In this document: positions 27,184-36,800 of the stretch, piece by piece
How the letters are laid out: the number at the start of each line of letters is the position of its first letter
How positions within the stretch are numbered: the first letter of the stretch is position 1
DNA from: Robertkochia solimangrovi
Lineage (GTDB): Bacteria > Bacteroidota > Bacteroidia > Flavobacteriales > Flavobacteriaceae
Length of the DNA: 64,000 nt
Reading direction: 5' to 3'
Assembly: GCF_007279655.1 (NCBI RefSeq)
Contig: NZ_QKWN01000011.1
Location: 1 to 64,000 of the forward strand
Position numbers and translations under genes: made by a program
The notes under the pieces: model-generated
Told to the model about the DNA's origin: nothing
Database searches by the model: none
The model's input: only the letters and a program-made list of their open reading frames with translations

Positions 27184-27662
27184 TCAGGAGATTCTTTCGA
27201 TCAATGGGAATTTCACGATACCATTGCAGAACGTGGAGCATTTACGTTGATGAACAACTAATTTTCAGACCTGAAGTATCAGGCGCCCGATCCTGAATTG
27301 GTGTATCACGGAAAGTTTTATTACGCATCGGTGGCAAGACCTTTTCAGGAGAAGCAGAATTTTCGAGCCTGGTAAAAATGTCAAACCGTGAAATTTTCAT
27401 AGGGCTAGAAACCGGAGGTAGCTATGCTGGTAACTCAAGTGGATATTCAGAATATGTGGAACTACCAGATTCTCACATTACCATTAAGATAGCAACCCTA
27501 AATTTTCAAATCGATCTTACCTCTGAAGAACCAGGACATGGTGTACTCCACGACTACCCGGTTTCATTTTCTCTAGATGATTACATGCGATAACAAAACA
27601 CTCGGGAAAATTTTGCAATAGACCACATCATCAAAGGAGTTATCGGAAAGGTTGGCGAGTAA
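27184..27662 (+). pseudogene. Remnant of an S41 peptidase gene
   Basis: The C-terminal part of an S41-type serine peptidase can be read with interruptions. A first frame carries APDPELVYHGK with a stop at 27259-27261. Near 27315 the match moves to another frame, consistent with loss of one base, and continues GGKTFSGEAEF, FIGLETGGSYAG and VELPDSHITI. An in-frame stop at 27591-27593 interrupts the end, after which the frame reads to 27660-27662. The Ser of TFSGEAEF corresponds to the catalytic serine region. The N-terminal half is missing; the AraC gene occupies its place. Confidence 0.7.
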
Positions 27663-27742
27663 TCAAAGTTATAATTCTGATTTACTCAAACACCCAAATC
27701 CTTCCCTTAAAAGCATTTAATTACTTATTTTTTTAATTAAAA

Positions 27743-27786
27743 TATTTGCGCAACCAAATAACTGCATATATATTTGCAGTCAAATA
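27743..27786 (+). promoter_or_regulatory. Promoter with two palindromic operators for the ArsR operon
   Basis: TTG at 27746-27748 and TATATTTG at 27769-27776 are spaced by 20 bases. TATTTG / CAAATA inverted pairs occur twice, at 27743-27760 (6-base gap) and 27771-27786 (4-base gap). They overlap the -33 and -7 elements respectively. Binding by the ArsR protein is inferred. Confidence 0.65.
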
Positions 27787-27794
27787 GCTGCGCA

Positions 27795-28115
27795 ATGAAA
27801 TTAAGAAGAGATGTTTTTCAGGCAATAGCCGACCCCACGAGAAGAGCCATAATCACACTGGTTGCCGTGAACGCTATGACCCCCACTGCAATCGCAGAAA
27901 ATTTTGGTTCCTCCAGACAGACCATTTCCAAACATATACAGATCCTTACCGAATGTGAAATTCTGAAACAGGAACAAAAAGGACGAGAGATTTACTATCA
28001 GCTAAATCCCAATGGGATGAAAGAAATTGCTGAATTCATTGAACCCTTTAGAAAAATGTGGGATGATCGATTCAACCGATTGGAAACCCTTATGAAAAAA
28101 CAACATAAAATTTGA
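27795..28115 (+). CDS. ArsR-family winged-helix repressor
   Basis: A 106-residue regulator. The opening [19 protein letters not shown] is typical of the ArsR subgroup paired with AHSA1 proteins. The recognition-helix region is [13 protein letters not shown] (about 42-54), followed by a wing with GREIYYQL. No metal-binding CxC motif is visible, so it likely responds to something other than metals. The ATG at 27795 is chosen because the -7 element at 27769-27776 covers the in-frame TTG at 27774. It heads a three-gene operon. Confidence 0.88.
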   Translation: MKLRRDVFQAIADPTRRAIITLVAVNAMTPTAIAENFGSSRQTISKHIQILTECEILKQEQKGREIYYQLNPNGMKEIAEFIEPFRKMWDDRFNRLETLMKKQHKI

Positions 28116-28122
28116 TTACGAA

Positions 28123-28587
28123 ATGGAATCGAAAACAAAAATAACCGCTGAAGTCGGTAAACAGGAAATCGTCATTAACAGAAATTTTGAACTGCCTGTT
28201 GAACTCCTATTTAAAGCATACGAGGAATCCGGAATCATCGAACAATGGATGGGTACTAAAGTACTTCATCTGGAACCTAAAACGAATGGCTCCTATCTTT
28301 TTGAAACTACCGATCCCCATGGAAATAAGCACCGGTTTCGCGGGGTGATCCATGAATTTCAGAAGAATGAACGGATCATCCGCACCTTTGAAATGGAAAG
28401 CAATGGTTTTGGAGTACAACTTGAAATCTATGCTTTTGAAAAATTGACAGAGAACACCAGCCGTTTACGCCAACAGATGATCTATCAATCCGTAACCCTC
28501 AGAGATGAAAATCTGAAATTACCTTTTGCTCAGGGTATCAATTGGGCACATAACCGGCTTGAAGAAATCATCAGTAGACGTAAATAA
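28123..28587 (+). CDS. SRPBCC / AHSA1-family protein
   Basis: A 154-residue protein of the START-like helix-grip fold. The pattern INRNFELPVELLFKAYEE, then EQWMG and a C-terminal helix with WAHNRLEEII, is typical of the AHSA1 group. Such proteins bind hydrophobic ligands or act as co-chaperone-like factors; the ligand is unknown. It starts seven bases after the ArsR gene and is followed seven bases later by a DoxX-like gene, a common operon in Bacteroidota. Confidence 0.85.
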   Translation: MESKTKITAEVGKQEIVINRNFELPVELLFKAYEESGIIEQWMGTKVLHLEPKTNGSYLFETTDPHGNKHRFRGVIHEFQKNERIIRTFEMESNGFGVQLEIYAFEKLTENTSRLRQQMIYQSVTLRDENLKLPFAQGINWAHNRLEEIISRRK

Positions 28588-28594
28588 GCAAATC

Positions 28595-28990
28595 ATGAAA
28601 AAATTAAATAAGATCATATACTGGATAGCAACCCTATGGCTGGCTCTGGGAATGACCGCTACTGCCATTGTACAATTGATACGAATGGAAGCTGAAGTTA
28701 AAAATTTCACCCATCTGGGCTACCCGCTATACCTCATGACCATTCTTGGAATCTGGAAGATCCTGGGCGTACTCATTCTACTTCTTCCGGAATTGCCCCG
28801 ATTAAAAGAATGGGCCTATGCCGGATTCTTTTTCACCATGTCTGGAGCGATCCTATCACATCTGGTCATCAAGGATGAGGCACTTTCCTTATTCGGCCCT
28901 TCTCTATTGTTGATATTAACCCTAATATCCTATTATTTCAGACCTAACCCCCGAAGATTAAATCCTGCAATTGGTAATACGCAATCGTAA
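28595..28990 (+). CDS. DoxX-like membrane protein
   Basis: A 131-residue protein with four predicted helices (about 7-27, 47-66, 74-94 and 100-117). KILGVLILLLPELPRLKEWAYAG (cited by its ends KILGVL and LKEWAYAG) is the DoxX-like signature. Members are linked to redox or membrane stress without defined chemistry. The ATG at 28595 follows the AHSA1 stop by seven bases; an in-frame start at 28526 would overlap that gene. Confidence 0.85.
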   Translation: MKKLNKIIYWIATLWLALGMTATAIVQLIRMEAEVKNFTHLGYPLYLMTILGIWKILGVLILLLPELPRLKEWAYAGFFFTMSGAILSHLVIKDEALSLFGPSLLLILTLISYYFRPNPRRLNPAIGNTQS

Positions 28991-29146
28991 TGCCACCTGA
29001 TAATACAAGGATTAGGATAAGACTGCCATTTTATTGTTAACATTATCAAACCATATTTCATAGCCTGCGATGACAACCCCTCATCGAATAATGTGCAAAA
29101 ATACATTTAGCCCATGACCAGATCTCTTGCCACTAAAGCTCAATAC

Positions 29147-29187
29147 AACAGGGGTTCTTGAAACGATATGTTTTAAGAACCCCTGTT
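29147..29187. terminator. Long hairpin between convergent genes
   Basis: AACAGGGGTTCTT and AAGAACCCCTGTT form a perfect 13-base stem with a 15-base loop. It lies between the ends of the DoxX-like and large lipoprotein genes, so it could terminate both strands; the following T content is only moderate. Confidence 0.7.
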
Positions 29188-29218
29188 CAATATTTTGGAC
29201 CTTTTACGGAAACAAAAT

Positions 29219-31240
29219 TTATTTCCTGATATAAGTCGCTGCCCCGATTTGGATTTTATTCTCTGAAATGAAGTTCAGCGTTCTCGATTGTTCTGTGGAC
29301 TGACCATTCTCATCTACCACGGTTGACGTGAAAACATTCTTATTTCTGCTGTAATCCAGAGTAACGGTTGCCGGATAATCTTTAGTGTCGATATAACTTC
29401 TGGAACAGGTCTCACTGTTTACACTATATCTTTTGATACGCTCATTATCCGAGATCGTAAAAGAACTTTCCTGAATCGTGATATTCTGATAAGTCAGAGT
29501 CCATTCGGCTACGGCTGAATTCGGACAGTCCGGATTACTATAGTCAGGTACAAATTCTCCCGGCGTATATCCATTTTCAAAAGTTACCATTTCCCAGCTT
29601 CCGATAAATGGATTCTTCGCCTGTACGTTGAAAGTCGTACTATATAATACTTCGCCCTGACTATTCTTCAACGCTACCGTAACCGGTATGTCGTCAATAT
29701 TCGTGGGATCTGCATTAAGGGTAATAGTTACCATACCATTAGCAGCTGATTTAATGGATGACGTACTAAAGCTCGCTTTCGAATTGGTAGTAGAAATAAC
29801 CAGTTGTGCATCGGCAATTGGTTCCTCTTTTTCGTCGATCACTTTAAACTCGAGGGATGCTGAATTGTTCTGTCCGATCTCTGCATCGATACCTTTCAAT
29901 ACCTGAATAGAACCTTCAGATGGCTTTAGTGTGGCTTCAAAAGTTTTAGTGGCAGTAGTACCCTCATAGGTAGTAGTAACGTCAAAACTGAAATCCTGTT
30001 CCTCCAGCGTCTTATTCTTAAAACTTGCCGTGATATAAGGACTCTCGGCTATAGCATCAGTTAATACAACCTTTTCATTGGTTAAATTATTGATTACGAT
30101 AACTGATTCAGCTTCCACCGCATTTGTACTCATTCCAGAATCAGCAGGGAGCGTCTTGGCTCCGGCAGCAGGACTGGAAGTAGACCATCCGAATAATGAT
30201 TTGGCTTTTTCATACATCGCTTTATATGCTGTTACCTTTGCTGCGAAACCACTTACTTCTTTCGCTTTATTTTTAACAGCCGCATTGGTACTGGCCAGGT
30301 CACCTTGGTTCATTCCGGAAAATTCACCTATTACGGTCAATCTGTATTCTGAACCATTAGAGAATGTAAGTGCCTTTTGCCCCAATCCTTTCTGAGATAG
30401 TTCAGCCAACAAATCATCGATGCCCCGAAACAGATCACATTTAAAAAGATCATCCATCGCGGCATGGGTCGCAATAATCCCGATATATAGACCAATGGCC
30501 GCATTCAAGGCAGCAACTTTTGAAAAAACAGGTTCCGGAGTAGCGACCAAAGCTGCTAAAACTGCCACAATCGTAACTGTAGTAACCACCTTCGCGGTAA
30601 AAACCCTCCCCCTTTTTTCAAAGCAAGATTCATCGGCTTTTTGTTCTGTATTTATGGCATCGTACATGAATGGTTTTAGATTAAGCTCGTAGAATGCTGC
30701 CACATCATCTCTACCTTCTTCTGAAATAAGAAAATATTCTTCCTGGAATTCATCGATCAGATTCTTCAGAGCATCTTCCCACTCCCCGGAAGCAGTGGTA
30801 CCATCTTCCAGAACCAAACTATTTCTGGACATGGAGATCATCGACAGCATGACCTCATCGTGATTTTCAACCACTAAATTAGGCTTCACATTAAAATCGA
30901 CCTCGACCAATTTGCCCTTTTCCAGAAAATGAAGTTTTGTGGAGCCTTGTGGCGCAGCAGAAGGTACCATAAAGGATATTACGGAATCATTCACTCGGGC
31001 AAGTTCAAGTTCAATATCGCCGAATTTAGCTTCATAATGGGAACTTGCCAGCATCGTTTTTGATTGCAGGATCACAATCTCTACCGGATACACTTCGATG
31101 GTACCGGAATAGAATTCATCGGAATATTCATAATCCGGTTCCGATTCATTAGGTTGTTCCTCCTCTTCTTTGGAACATTGCATAAATAAGGTCATCAGAC
31201 AGATACCCAGAAAAATTCTGATTAGGTTTTTTAAATTCAT
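29219..31240 (-). CDS. Large multidomain lipoprotein
   Basis: A 673-residue lipoprotein with lipobox LFMQCSK (Cys22) followed by a glutamate-rich linker, typical of surface export signals in Bacteroidota. An IPT/TIG-like beta domain spans about 45-120. A helical part follows with a long hydrophobic stretch (about 218-260). A bacterial Ig-like domain is at about 450-545, and the C-terminal 120 residues (from FIGSWEMVTF) resemble a lipocalin-like domain. The hydrophobic stretch is unusual for a surface lipoprotein. It may be an adhesin-like or stress protein; no function is assigned. Confidence 0.65.
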   Translation of the reverse strand: MNLKNLIRIFLGICLMTLFMQCSKEEEEQPNESEPDYEYSDEFYSGTIEVYPVEIVILQSKTMLASSHYEAKFGDIELELARVNDSVISFMVPSAAPQGSTKLHFLEKGKLVEVDFNVKPNLVVENHDEVMLSMISMSRNSLVLEDGTTASGEWEDALKNLIDEFQEEYFLISEEGRDDVAAFYELNLKPFMYDAINTEQKADESCFEKRGRVFTAKVVTTVTIVAVLAALVATPEPVFSKVAALNAAIGLYIGIIATHAAMDDLFKCDLFRGIDDLLAELSQKGLGQKALTFSNGSEYRLTVIGEFSGMNQGDLASTNAAVKNKAKEVSGFAAKVTAYKAMYEKAKSLFGWSTSSPAAGAKTLPADSGMSTNAVEAESVIVINNLTNEKVVLTDAIAESPYITASFKNKTLEEQDFSFDVTTTYEGTTATKTFEATLKPSEGSIQVLKGIDAEIGQNNSASLEFKVIDEKEEPIADAQLVISTTNSKASFSTSSIKSAANGMVTITLNADPTNIDDIPVTVALKNSQGEVLYSTTFNVQAKNPFIGSWEMVTFENGYTPGEFVPDYSNPDCPNSAVAEWTLTYQNITIQESSFTISDNERIKRYSVNSETCSRSYIDTKDYPATVTLDYSRNKNVFTSTVVDENGQSTEQSRTLNFISENKIQIGAATYIRK

Positions 31241-31523
31241 TACAAGTATGGTTTAGATAGTATTAGTTATATAGGAAACATGAAAGGTCATATCGATTCC
31301 AAATCAGGGAACCCATAATAAACCTTCAAAGAAAGAATTGAATCTCAACAATGACGTATGTTGAAATATGGAATTATCAGAGCTTTAAAATTCATAAGGT
31401 CAAGTTTATGTTAGGGAATTACCTGACAAAAAACCTAAATTTTACAATTCTGTAAAATACCGCATATTAGGTATTTTGAAGTGAATAAAAAGCTATCAAT
31501 ATGCCAATAGAAATAACTCAAAC

Positions 31524-31766
31524 CTATTTTACCTTCCAATCTTTATAAAGTCCGTAACCGGCAATAATACCCCAGGCTAAATTGATGAAGAGTACCGCCC
31601 AGGCAGTATAATAGGCGCCATTCAATACAAAAAGGAGACTCCCGATTATATTGTAAACATGATATTCTGTTTGATGAGAATTCCATTTCCCGGTGATCAG
31701 CTTATAATAAGCCAGTAAAAAACAAAAGGATCCGATCCATCCCAGGGTTTCGAAGAATATATTCAT
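31524..31766 (-). CDS. Small membrane protein, CBU_0592-like
   Basis: An 80-residue protein with three predicted helices. The opening LGWIGSFCFLLAYY and the segment YNIIGSLLFVLNGAYY match a small family of bacterial membrane proteins with a repeated helix pattern. It overlaps the start of the TetR gene's 3' end by four bases, so the two are co-translated. Function unknown. Confidence 0.75.
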   Translation of the reverse strand: MNIFFETLGWIGSFCFLLAYYKLITGKWNSHQTEYHVYNIIGSLLFVLNGAYYTAWAVLFINLAWGIIAGYGLYKDWKVK

Positions 31767-32368
31767 GAAACACTATATTTAAAAAGCTGGAGACAATGCG
31801 CTATGTAGGTCTCTTGTTGTGATTTATGCAGCGCATCTCCCTGATCGAACATACCCAGATAATAGTAAGAACCATCGACCAAAGCAAAGATAATTTCAGC
31901 TAAGGAATCGATATTCTCATTTTCGATGATACCATTCTCCCGGGCTTGTTGCAGCTCATCTCTCAAAACCCGGTGTAATTCCAGTAAGTAAGCTTTAAAA
32001 CTATCTTTGAATGCCTCATTTCTGTATATCAAGGCATAACAACTATAGAAAACACCATCATCAAAATACTGATTCCATTTTCTGGAAAATAAATTTCTGA
32101 TCAACTCTTCCAGATCTTTTCGCGATCTGATCTGTCCCCGATGCCCCTCCAGCATCACTTGCATATGCTGTTGCAGAATATAATCGTTAAGTCCGATCAG
32201 CAGCTCGTCTTTGGTTTTAAAATAATGCATTACGAGTCCGTTACTGATTCCCATATGCTCCCCTACTCTCGAAATAGATGCATTCTCAAGTCCGACTTCT
32301 CTGGCAACCGCATAAAATGCACGGATGATTTCTAAGCTTCGGGTGGCCCCCATTGGTTTTCTCCCCAT
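31763..32368 (-). CDS. TetR-family transcriptional regulator
   Basis: A 201-residue repressor-like protein. The helix-turn-helix is at about 28-60 (ISRVGEHMGISNGLVMHYF), and the C-terminal part (about 75-200) is a helical ligand-binding domain resembling BetI-like regulators. It is divergent from the phosphodiesterase-SusCD locus, with two TetR-type palindromes in between, so it probably controls that locus and itself. It overlaps the downstream small membrane protein gene by four bases. Confidence 0.88.
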   Translation of the reverse strand: MGRKPMGATRSLEIIRAFYAVAREVGLENASISRVGEHMGISNGLVMHYFKTKDELLIGLNDYILQQHMQVMLEGHRGQIRSRKDLEELIRNLFSRKWNQYFDDGVFYSCYALIYRNEAFKDSFKAYLLELHRVLRDELQQARENGIIENENIDSLAEIIFALVDGSYYYLGMFDQGDALHKSQQETYIAHCLQLFKYSVS

Positions 32369-32430
32369 TTTATCCTATAAAAATTTACTTTTTCAGCTAA
32401 TCAGAATTCAATAATACTAAAAATAAATTA

Positions 32431-32448
32431 ATTGAATGACCATTCAAT
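32431..32448. promoter_or_regulatory. TetR-type operator near the regulator
   Basis: ATTGAATG and CATTCAAT form a perfect palindrome with two bases between. It lies 63 bases before the regulator start. Confidence 0.65.
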
Positions 32449-32487
32449 TTATGTTACGATTCCATAACAATCAATTAAATATTTATT

Positions 32488-32519
32488 AATTGAACAGTTG
32501 TTCAATTTATATTCCTTTG
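32488..32519 (+). promoter_or_regulatory. Promoter and TetR-type operator of the phosphodiesterase locus
   Basis: AATTGAACA and TGTTCAATT (32488-32507) form a perfect palindrome. TTG at 32490-32492 and the -7-like TTCCTTTG at 32512-32519 are spaced by 19 bases, so the operator covers the -33 element and most of the spacer. Confidence 0.65.
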
Positions 32520-32542
32520 CCGTGTTAAAAAAACCTAAACAC

Positions 32543-33784
32543 ATGCAATTGAATCGAATTTTACTTCTTGTCGCACTGCTAACCTATACATTATGTATGG
32601 CCCAGTCTTCTGAGGAACTTTCCAGAAAAACAGTCTTTATTATCATCGACGGAATTTCTTCCGATCAGTTAAAAAAGGCGGACACTCCTAATTTAGACCG
32701 CATAAGCAAAAAAGGTGGATATACCGATGCTTATGTAGGCGGTGGAAAGGATTCCTATTCTGAAACACCTACTATCTCTGCAGTAGGATATAACAGTTTA
32801 CTTACCGGGACCTGGGCAAATAAGCACAATGTTTGGGGTAATGAGATCAAAGCACCTAACTATAACTACCCGACCATCTTTAAATTATATAAAGATCAAT
32901 ATCCAAAAGGTACGACTGCAGTTTACTCTTCCTGGCTGGACAATCGGACGAAACTGGTTGGTGAAGGACTTCCGGAAACCGGAAATTATAAAATAGATTA
33001 TACGTTCGACGGACTTGAATATGACACTATCAACTATCCGCATGATCCCTATCGCAACTTTATGAAGCTGATCGATTATTCTGTAGCAGACCATGCCGCG
33101 GAATCTATTCGCAAAAACGGGCCTGATCTTTCATGGGTATACCTTGAATTCTCTGATGATATGGGTCACGGATTCGGAGACAGTGAACGATTCTCAGCGG
33201 CCATTCATTTTGAAGACCAACTCATAGGCAAGATTTATAATGCGATTCTTGAACGCGAGCAATCATTGAATGAGGAATGGTTACTCATCATCACGACGGA
33301 TCATGGAAGATCATCCAACAATGGTAAACATCACGGGGGGCAGAGTGAACGTGAACGAAGTACCTGGATTATTACCAATATTAAAAACACCAACGAATAT
33401 TTCTCTACTTCGGTACCCGGAATCGTAGATATTCTTCCCACGATGACCGATTTTATGCATATAAATGTTCCTCAGCATATCAGACGTGAAATGGATGGTA
33501 TTTCTTTAATTCATCCGGCAGACATGATGAATTTGAGTGCTGAGAAAAAAGGTAAGAACCTAATCATCACCTGGGATAAACTACAAAACGGTCAAGCAAA
33601 ATTATACGCAAGTGGAACTAATGAATTCAACACCGGTGGTAAAGACACTTATGAACAGTTGAAAACCCTTGATCTTTCCAAAGAAGAAACGTCAATTCCC
33701 TTGCGAAAACTTCCGAAAGGTTATACAAAGTTGGTGCTTGAAAGTGAGAACACCACCTTGAATACCTGGATACCTGTCGAATAA
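32543..33784 (+). CDS. Secreted alkaline-phosphatase-superfamily phosphodiesterase
   Basis: A 413-residue exported enzyme with a signal peptide (about 1-21, ending CMAQ). Metal ligands are visible: Asp36 in IIIDG, Asp205/Asp206 with His209 in SDDMGHG, Asp253-His254 in TTDHG, and a histidine in KHHGG. TISAVGYNSLLTG aligns with the nucleophile region of NPP enzymes, with Ser79 as the likely nucleophile in place of the usual Thr. It should cleave a phosphodiester or phosphomonoester outside the cytoplasm. The ATG at 32543 lies downstream of the operator; an in-frame start at 32498 falls inside it. It is followed by a SusC/SusD pair. Confidence 0.85.
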   Translation: MQLNRILLLVALLTYTLCMAQSSEELSRKTVFIIIDGISSDQLKKADTPNLDRISKKGGYTDAYVGGGKDSYSETPTISAVGYNSLLTGTWANKHNVWGNEIKAPNYNYPTIFKLYKDQYPKGTTAVYSSWLDNRTKLVGEGLPETGNYKIDYTFDGLEYDTINYPHDPYRNFMKLIDYSVADHAAESIRKNGPDLSWVYLEFSDDMGHGFGDSERFSAAIHFEDQLIGKIYNAILEREQSLNEEWLLIITTDHGRSSNNGKHHGGQSERERSTWIITNIKNTNEYFSTSVPGIVDILPTMTDFMHINVPQHIRREMDGISLIHPADMMNLSAEKKGKNLIITWDKLQNGQAKLYASGTNEFNTGGKDTYEQLKTLDLSKEETSIPLRKLPKGYTKLVLESENTTLNTWIPVE

Positions 33785-33822
33785 TTCAGTACAAACCTTA
33801 TAACTAATCAAATAACATTTAA

Positions 33823-36800
33823 ATGAAAAACAGCTATTTCTTAGTCCTGTTCTTCGCTGCCATATTCATGAGTTATGGGCAGAAAAAGATCACAGGAACG
33901 GTAGTGGATGGTACCGATGTACCACTACCCGGCGTATCGGTCATGGTAGAAGGCACCGGTAATGGTGCTTCTACCGATTTTGACGGTAACTATTCCATTA
34001 CGGCCTCTGAAGGGCAGGTACTCGTCTTTTCTTATATCGGTTTCAGCGCACAAAAAATAACCGTAGGGCAAGCTGACCGTATCGATGTAACCCTTCTCGA
34101 AGACATCCAGAGTCTTAATGAAGTGGTCGTAGTCGGATTTGGAACTCAGAAAAAGATCAACCTCTCAGGAGCGGTGAACAATGTTTCTGTCGAACAACTT
34201 TCCACCCGACCAATCAATAATGTTACCCAGGGATTACAAGGGGTATCTCCCGGTTTAAACATCGATTTTTCGAATGGAGCACCCGGTTCGAATCCTAAGA
34301 TCAATATTCGGGGATTCACCTCCATCAATGGAGGAGATCCTCTGGTACTCATCGATAATATCCCCTCCGATGTCGCCTACCTGAATCAGCTCGCTCCCGA
34401 GGATATCGAAAGTATCTCCGTACTTAAAGATGCTTCCTCAGCGGCAATTTACGGAGCCAGAGCAGCTTTTGGGGTGCTCCTGGTAACCACCAAAAGCGGT
34501 ACGGACGGAAAAATACAGGTCAATTATAATACAAATATTACCATTGGAACTCCCACGGTACTCCCGGAAAAGATCTCAGATCCGTACATTTATATGAGAC
34601 TTCAGGAAACCGCATCGAAGAATACGCCATGGCATAACCAGTATTTTACAACAGAACAATTTACCTGGGCACGTGAACGCAGTGACGACCCCAACGGAAC
34701 TGTAGGTGTACGTGAAAGTACCGTGAATCCGGGTCTATGGGAATATATGGGGAATCAGGACTGGACCGATTATTTTCTGGACAGCAATACATATTCTCAA
34801 AATCACAGTCTGAGTGCCACCGGAGGAACCCAAAAGATCAACTACCTGCTCTCTGCATCTTATAACAAGAACATCGGTTCCCTGAAATTAGCAGATGACT
34901 ATTTTTCCAGAACAGGAATGCGCTCTAAGATCAATGCGGAACTCACCGATTGGCTTTCGGTAGGAAACAATACTTCCTATATCACCGGAAAAAGAAAGAA
35001 TCCATCCTATTTCGACATATCCACCCTATTCAATTTCAATACTTACGAGTATGCCGAAAACCCAGACGGAAGCTGGGCTAATACTTCGGTAGGGCGTATG
35101 GCTGCGCAATTGACCAATGGAGGAACGGAGGAATATATCACGAATACCTTCCGTACCAACTTCAATGCTCAGGCATGGTTGATCAAAGACATTCTTAAGA
35201 TCAACGGAGAATATACCTTTGAACAGGAGAACAAGGACTATGATGCGAACTATGCTAAATATCAGATAGGATTCGGACCGGAAGATATTCGTGAAGAAGG
35301 AACCAACCAGGTATGGAAGGGATTTGGGAATGACAAGTATCAGGTCATGAATATATATGCCACTTTCAATAAGCAATTCGGAGAGGATCATAACCTGACC
35401 TTGATCGGAGGCTATAATCAGGAAGAATTTCACAGCGAGTACATCTACCTTTCCCGTAACGGTGTGATCTCGGCATCCTTACCAACACTAAAACTCGCTA
35501 CGGGGCCACTACTCCTGAACGAGAATCAAACCGCAAACTATAGCTGGTCATTAAGAGGTCTCTTCTACCGTGCAAACTATATTTTCAAAGATCGCTACAT
35601 ACTCGAACTGAACGGACGATATGATGGGTCTTCCCGCTTCCCGGAAGATCAGCGCTACGGATTCTATCCATCGGTTTCTGCTGCCTGGAATGTTTCCAAG
35701 GAATCTTTTATGGAATCGCTGGAACCCACCTGGAATTTATTCAAATTTCGGACTTCCTATGGTTCCTTGGGTAATCAGGATGTGTCTGCATTTGGATACA
35801 TTCCTTCAATGTCAGCCGGACAAGGGGATTATATTATCGGAGGAGAACTTCCTACCGTTGTGAGTTCTCCCGGACTTGTTTCTTCCAACTATACCTGGGA
35901 GACCGTAAGCACGCTGAACTTTGGTGTTGACCTGGGTTTCTTTAAGAACAAGCTCACCTCTTCCTTTGACATTTATCGCAGAGATACCAAAGATATGCTG
36001 ACTTTGGGTACCGACCTGCCGGGAGTCTTGGGTGCTACGGAACCGAATGAAAATGCGGCTGACCTGAAAACGGAAGGATGGGAACTTTCCATCGGCTATT
36101 CCGATAGTTTTGGGAATGGAAACAAACCATTGAATGTGAATGCAAGATTCATCCTTAGTGATAGCCGTTCATACATCACCCGATTCGAAAATCCGAATAA
36201 CAGCCTTACCCAATACCGTGAAGGAATGGAACTCGGAGAGATCTGGGGGCTTACCAGTGACGGACTCTTCCAGTCACAGGAAGAGATCGATGCTCTGGAT
36301 GAAACCGCTATCATTCCATGGGGAGCATTGGATATCGTCGAAGGTTGGCCTAAATATGTAGATCTTGATGGAAATCAAAAGATCGAAAAAGGAACCTCAG
36401 CCGATGATCCGAAAGACCTTAGCGTCATAGGAAATATGCTTCCCAGATATCGATTCGGTCTCAATCTGAATCTCGACTGGAACAACTTCGATCTCGGTGT
36501 TTTCTTTCAGGGTGTAGGCAAAAGAGATTATTATCCTAAAGATTACCTGTATTGGGGTTTCTATCAACAACCCTATGCAGGAGGCTATGCTCATCTGAAC
36601 GATTTCTACAGAGCCAGTGATGACCCGGCAGATCTGATGGCACAACATTCACAGGCCTATATTGCTGCCGGTCTTGCAAGCGCAAACACCGATTCAAAAT
36701 ACCCGGTGCTGCAATCATGGCTTGCAGATCGTAACCTGGGAGAACGAATCGATCAGGCGCAAGGTTTAGCCATTCCTCAAACGGCCTATATGCTCAATGC

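Noticed and set aside
27774-27794. TTG start for the ArsR protein
   Set aside because: It falls within the -7 element; the ATG at 27795 begins the family's conserved sequence.
29147-29187. Similarity of this hairpin to the one at 8270-8310 (both 13-base stems with 15-base loops)
   Set aside because: The stem and loop sequences are unrelated, so the equal size is probably chance and not a shared mobile element.
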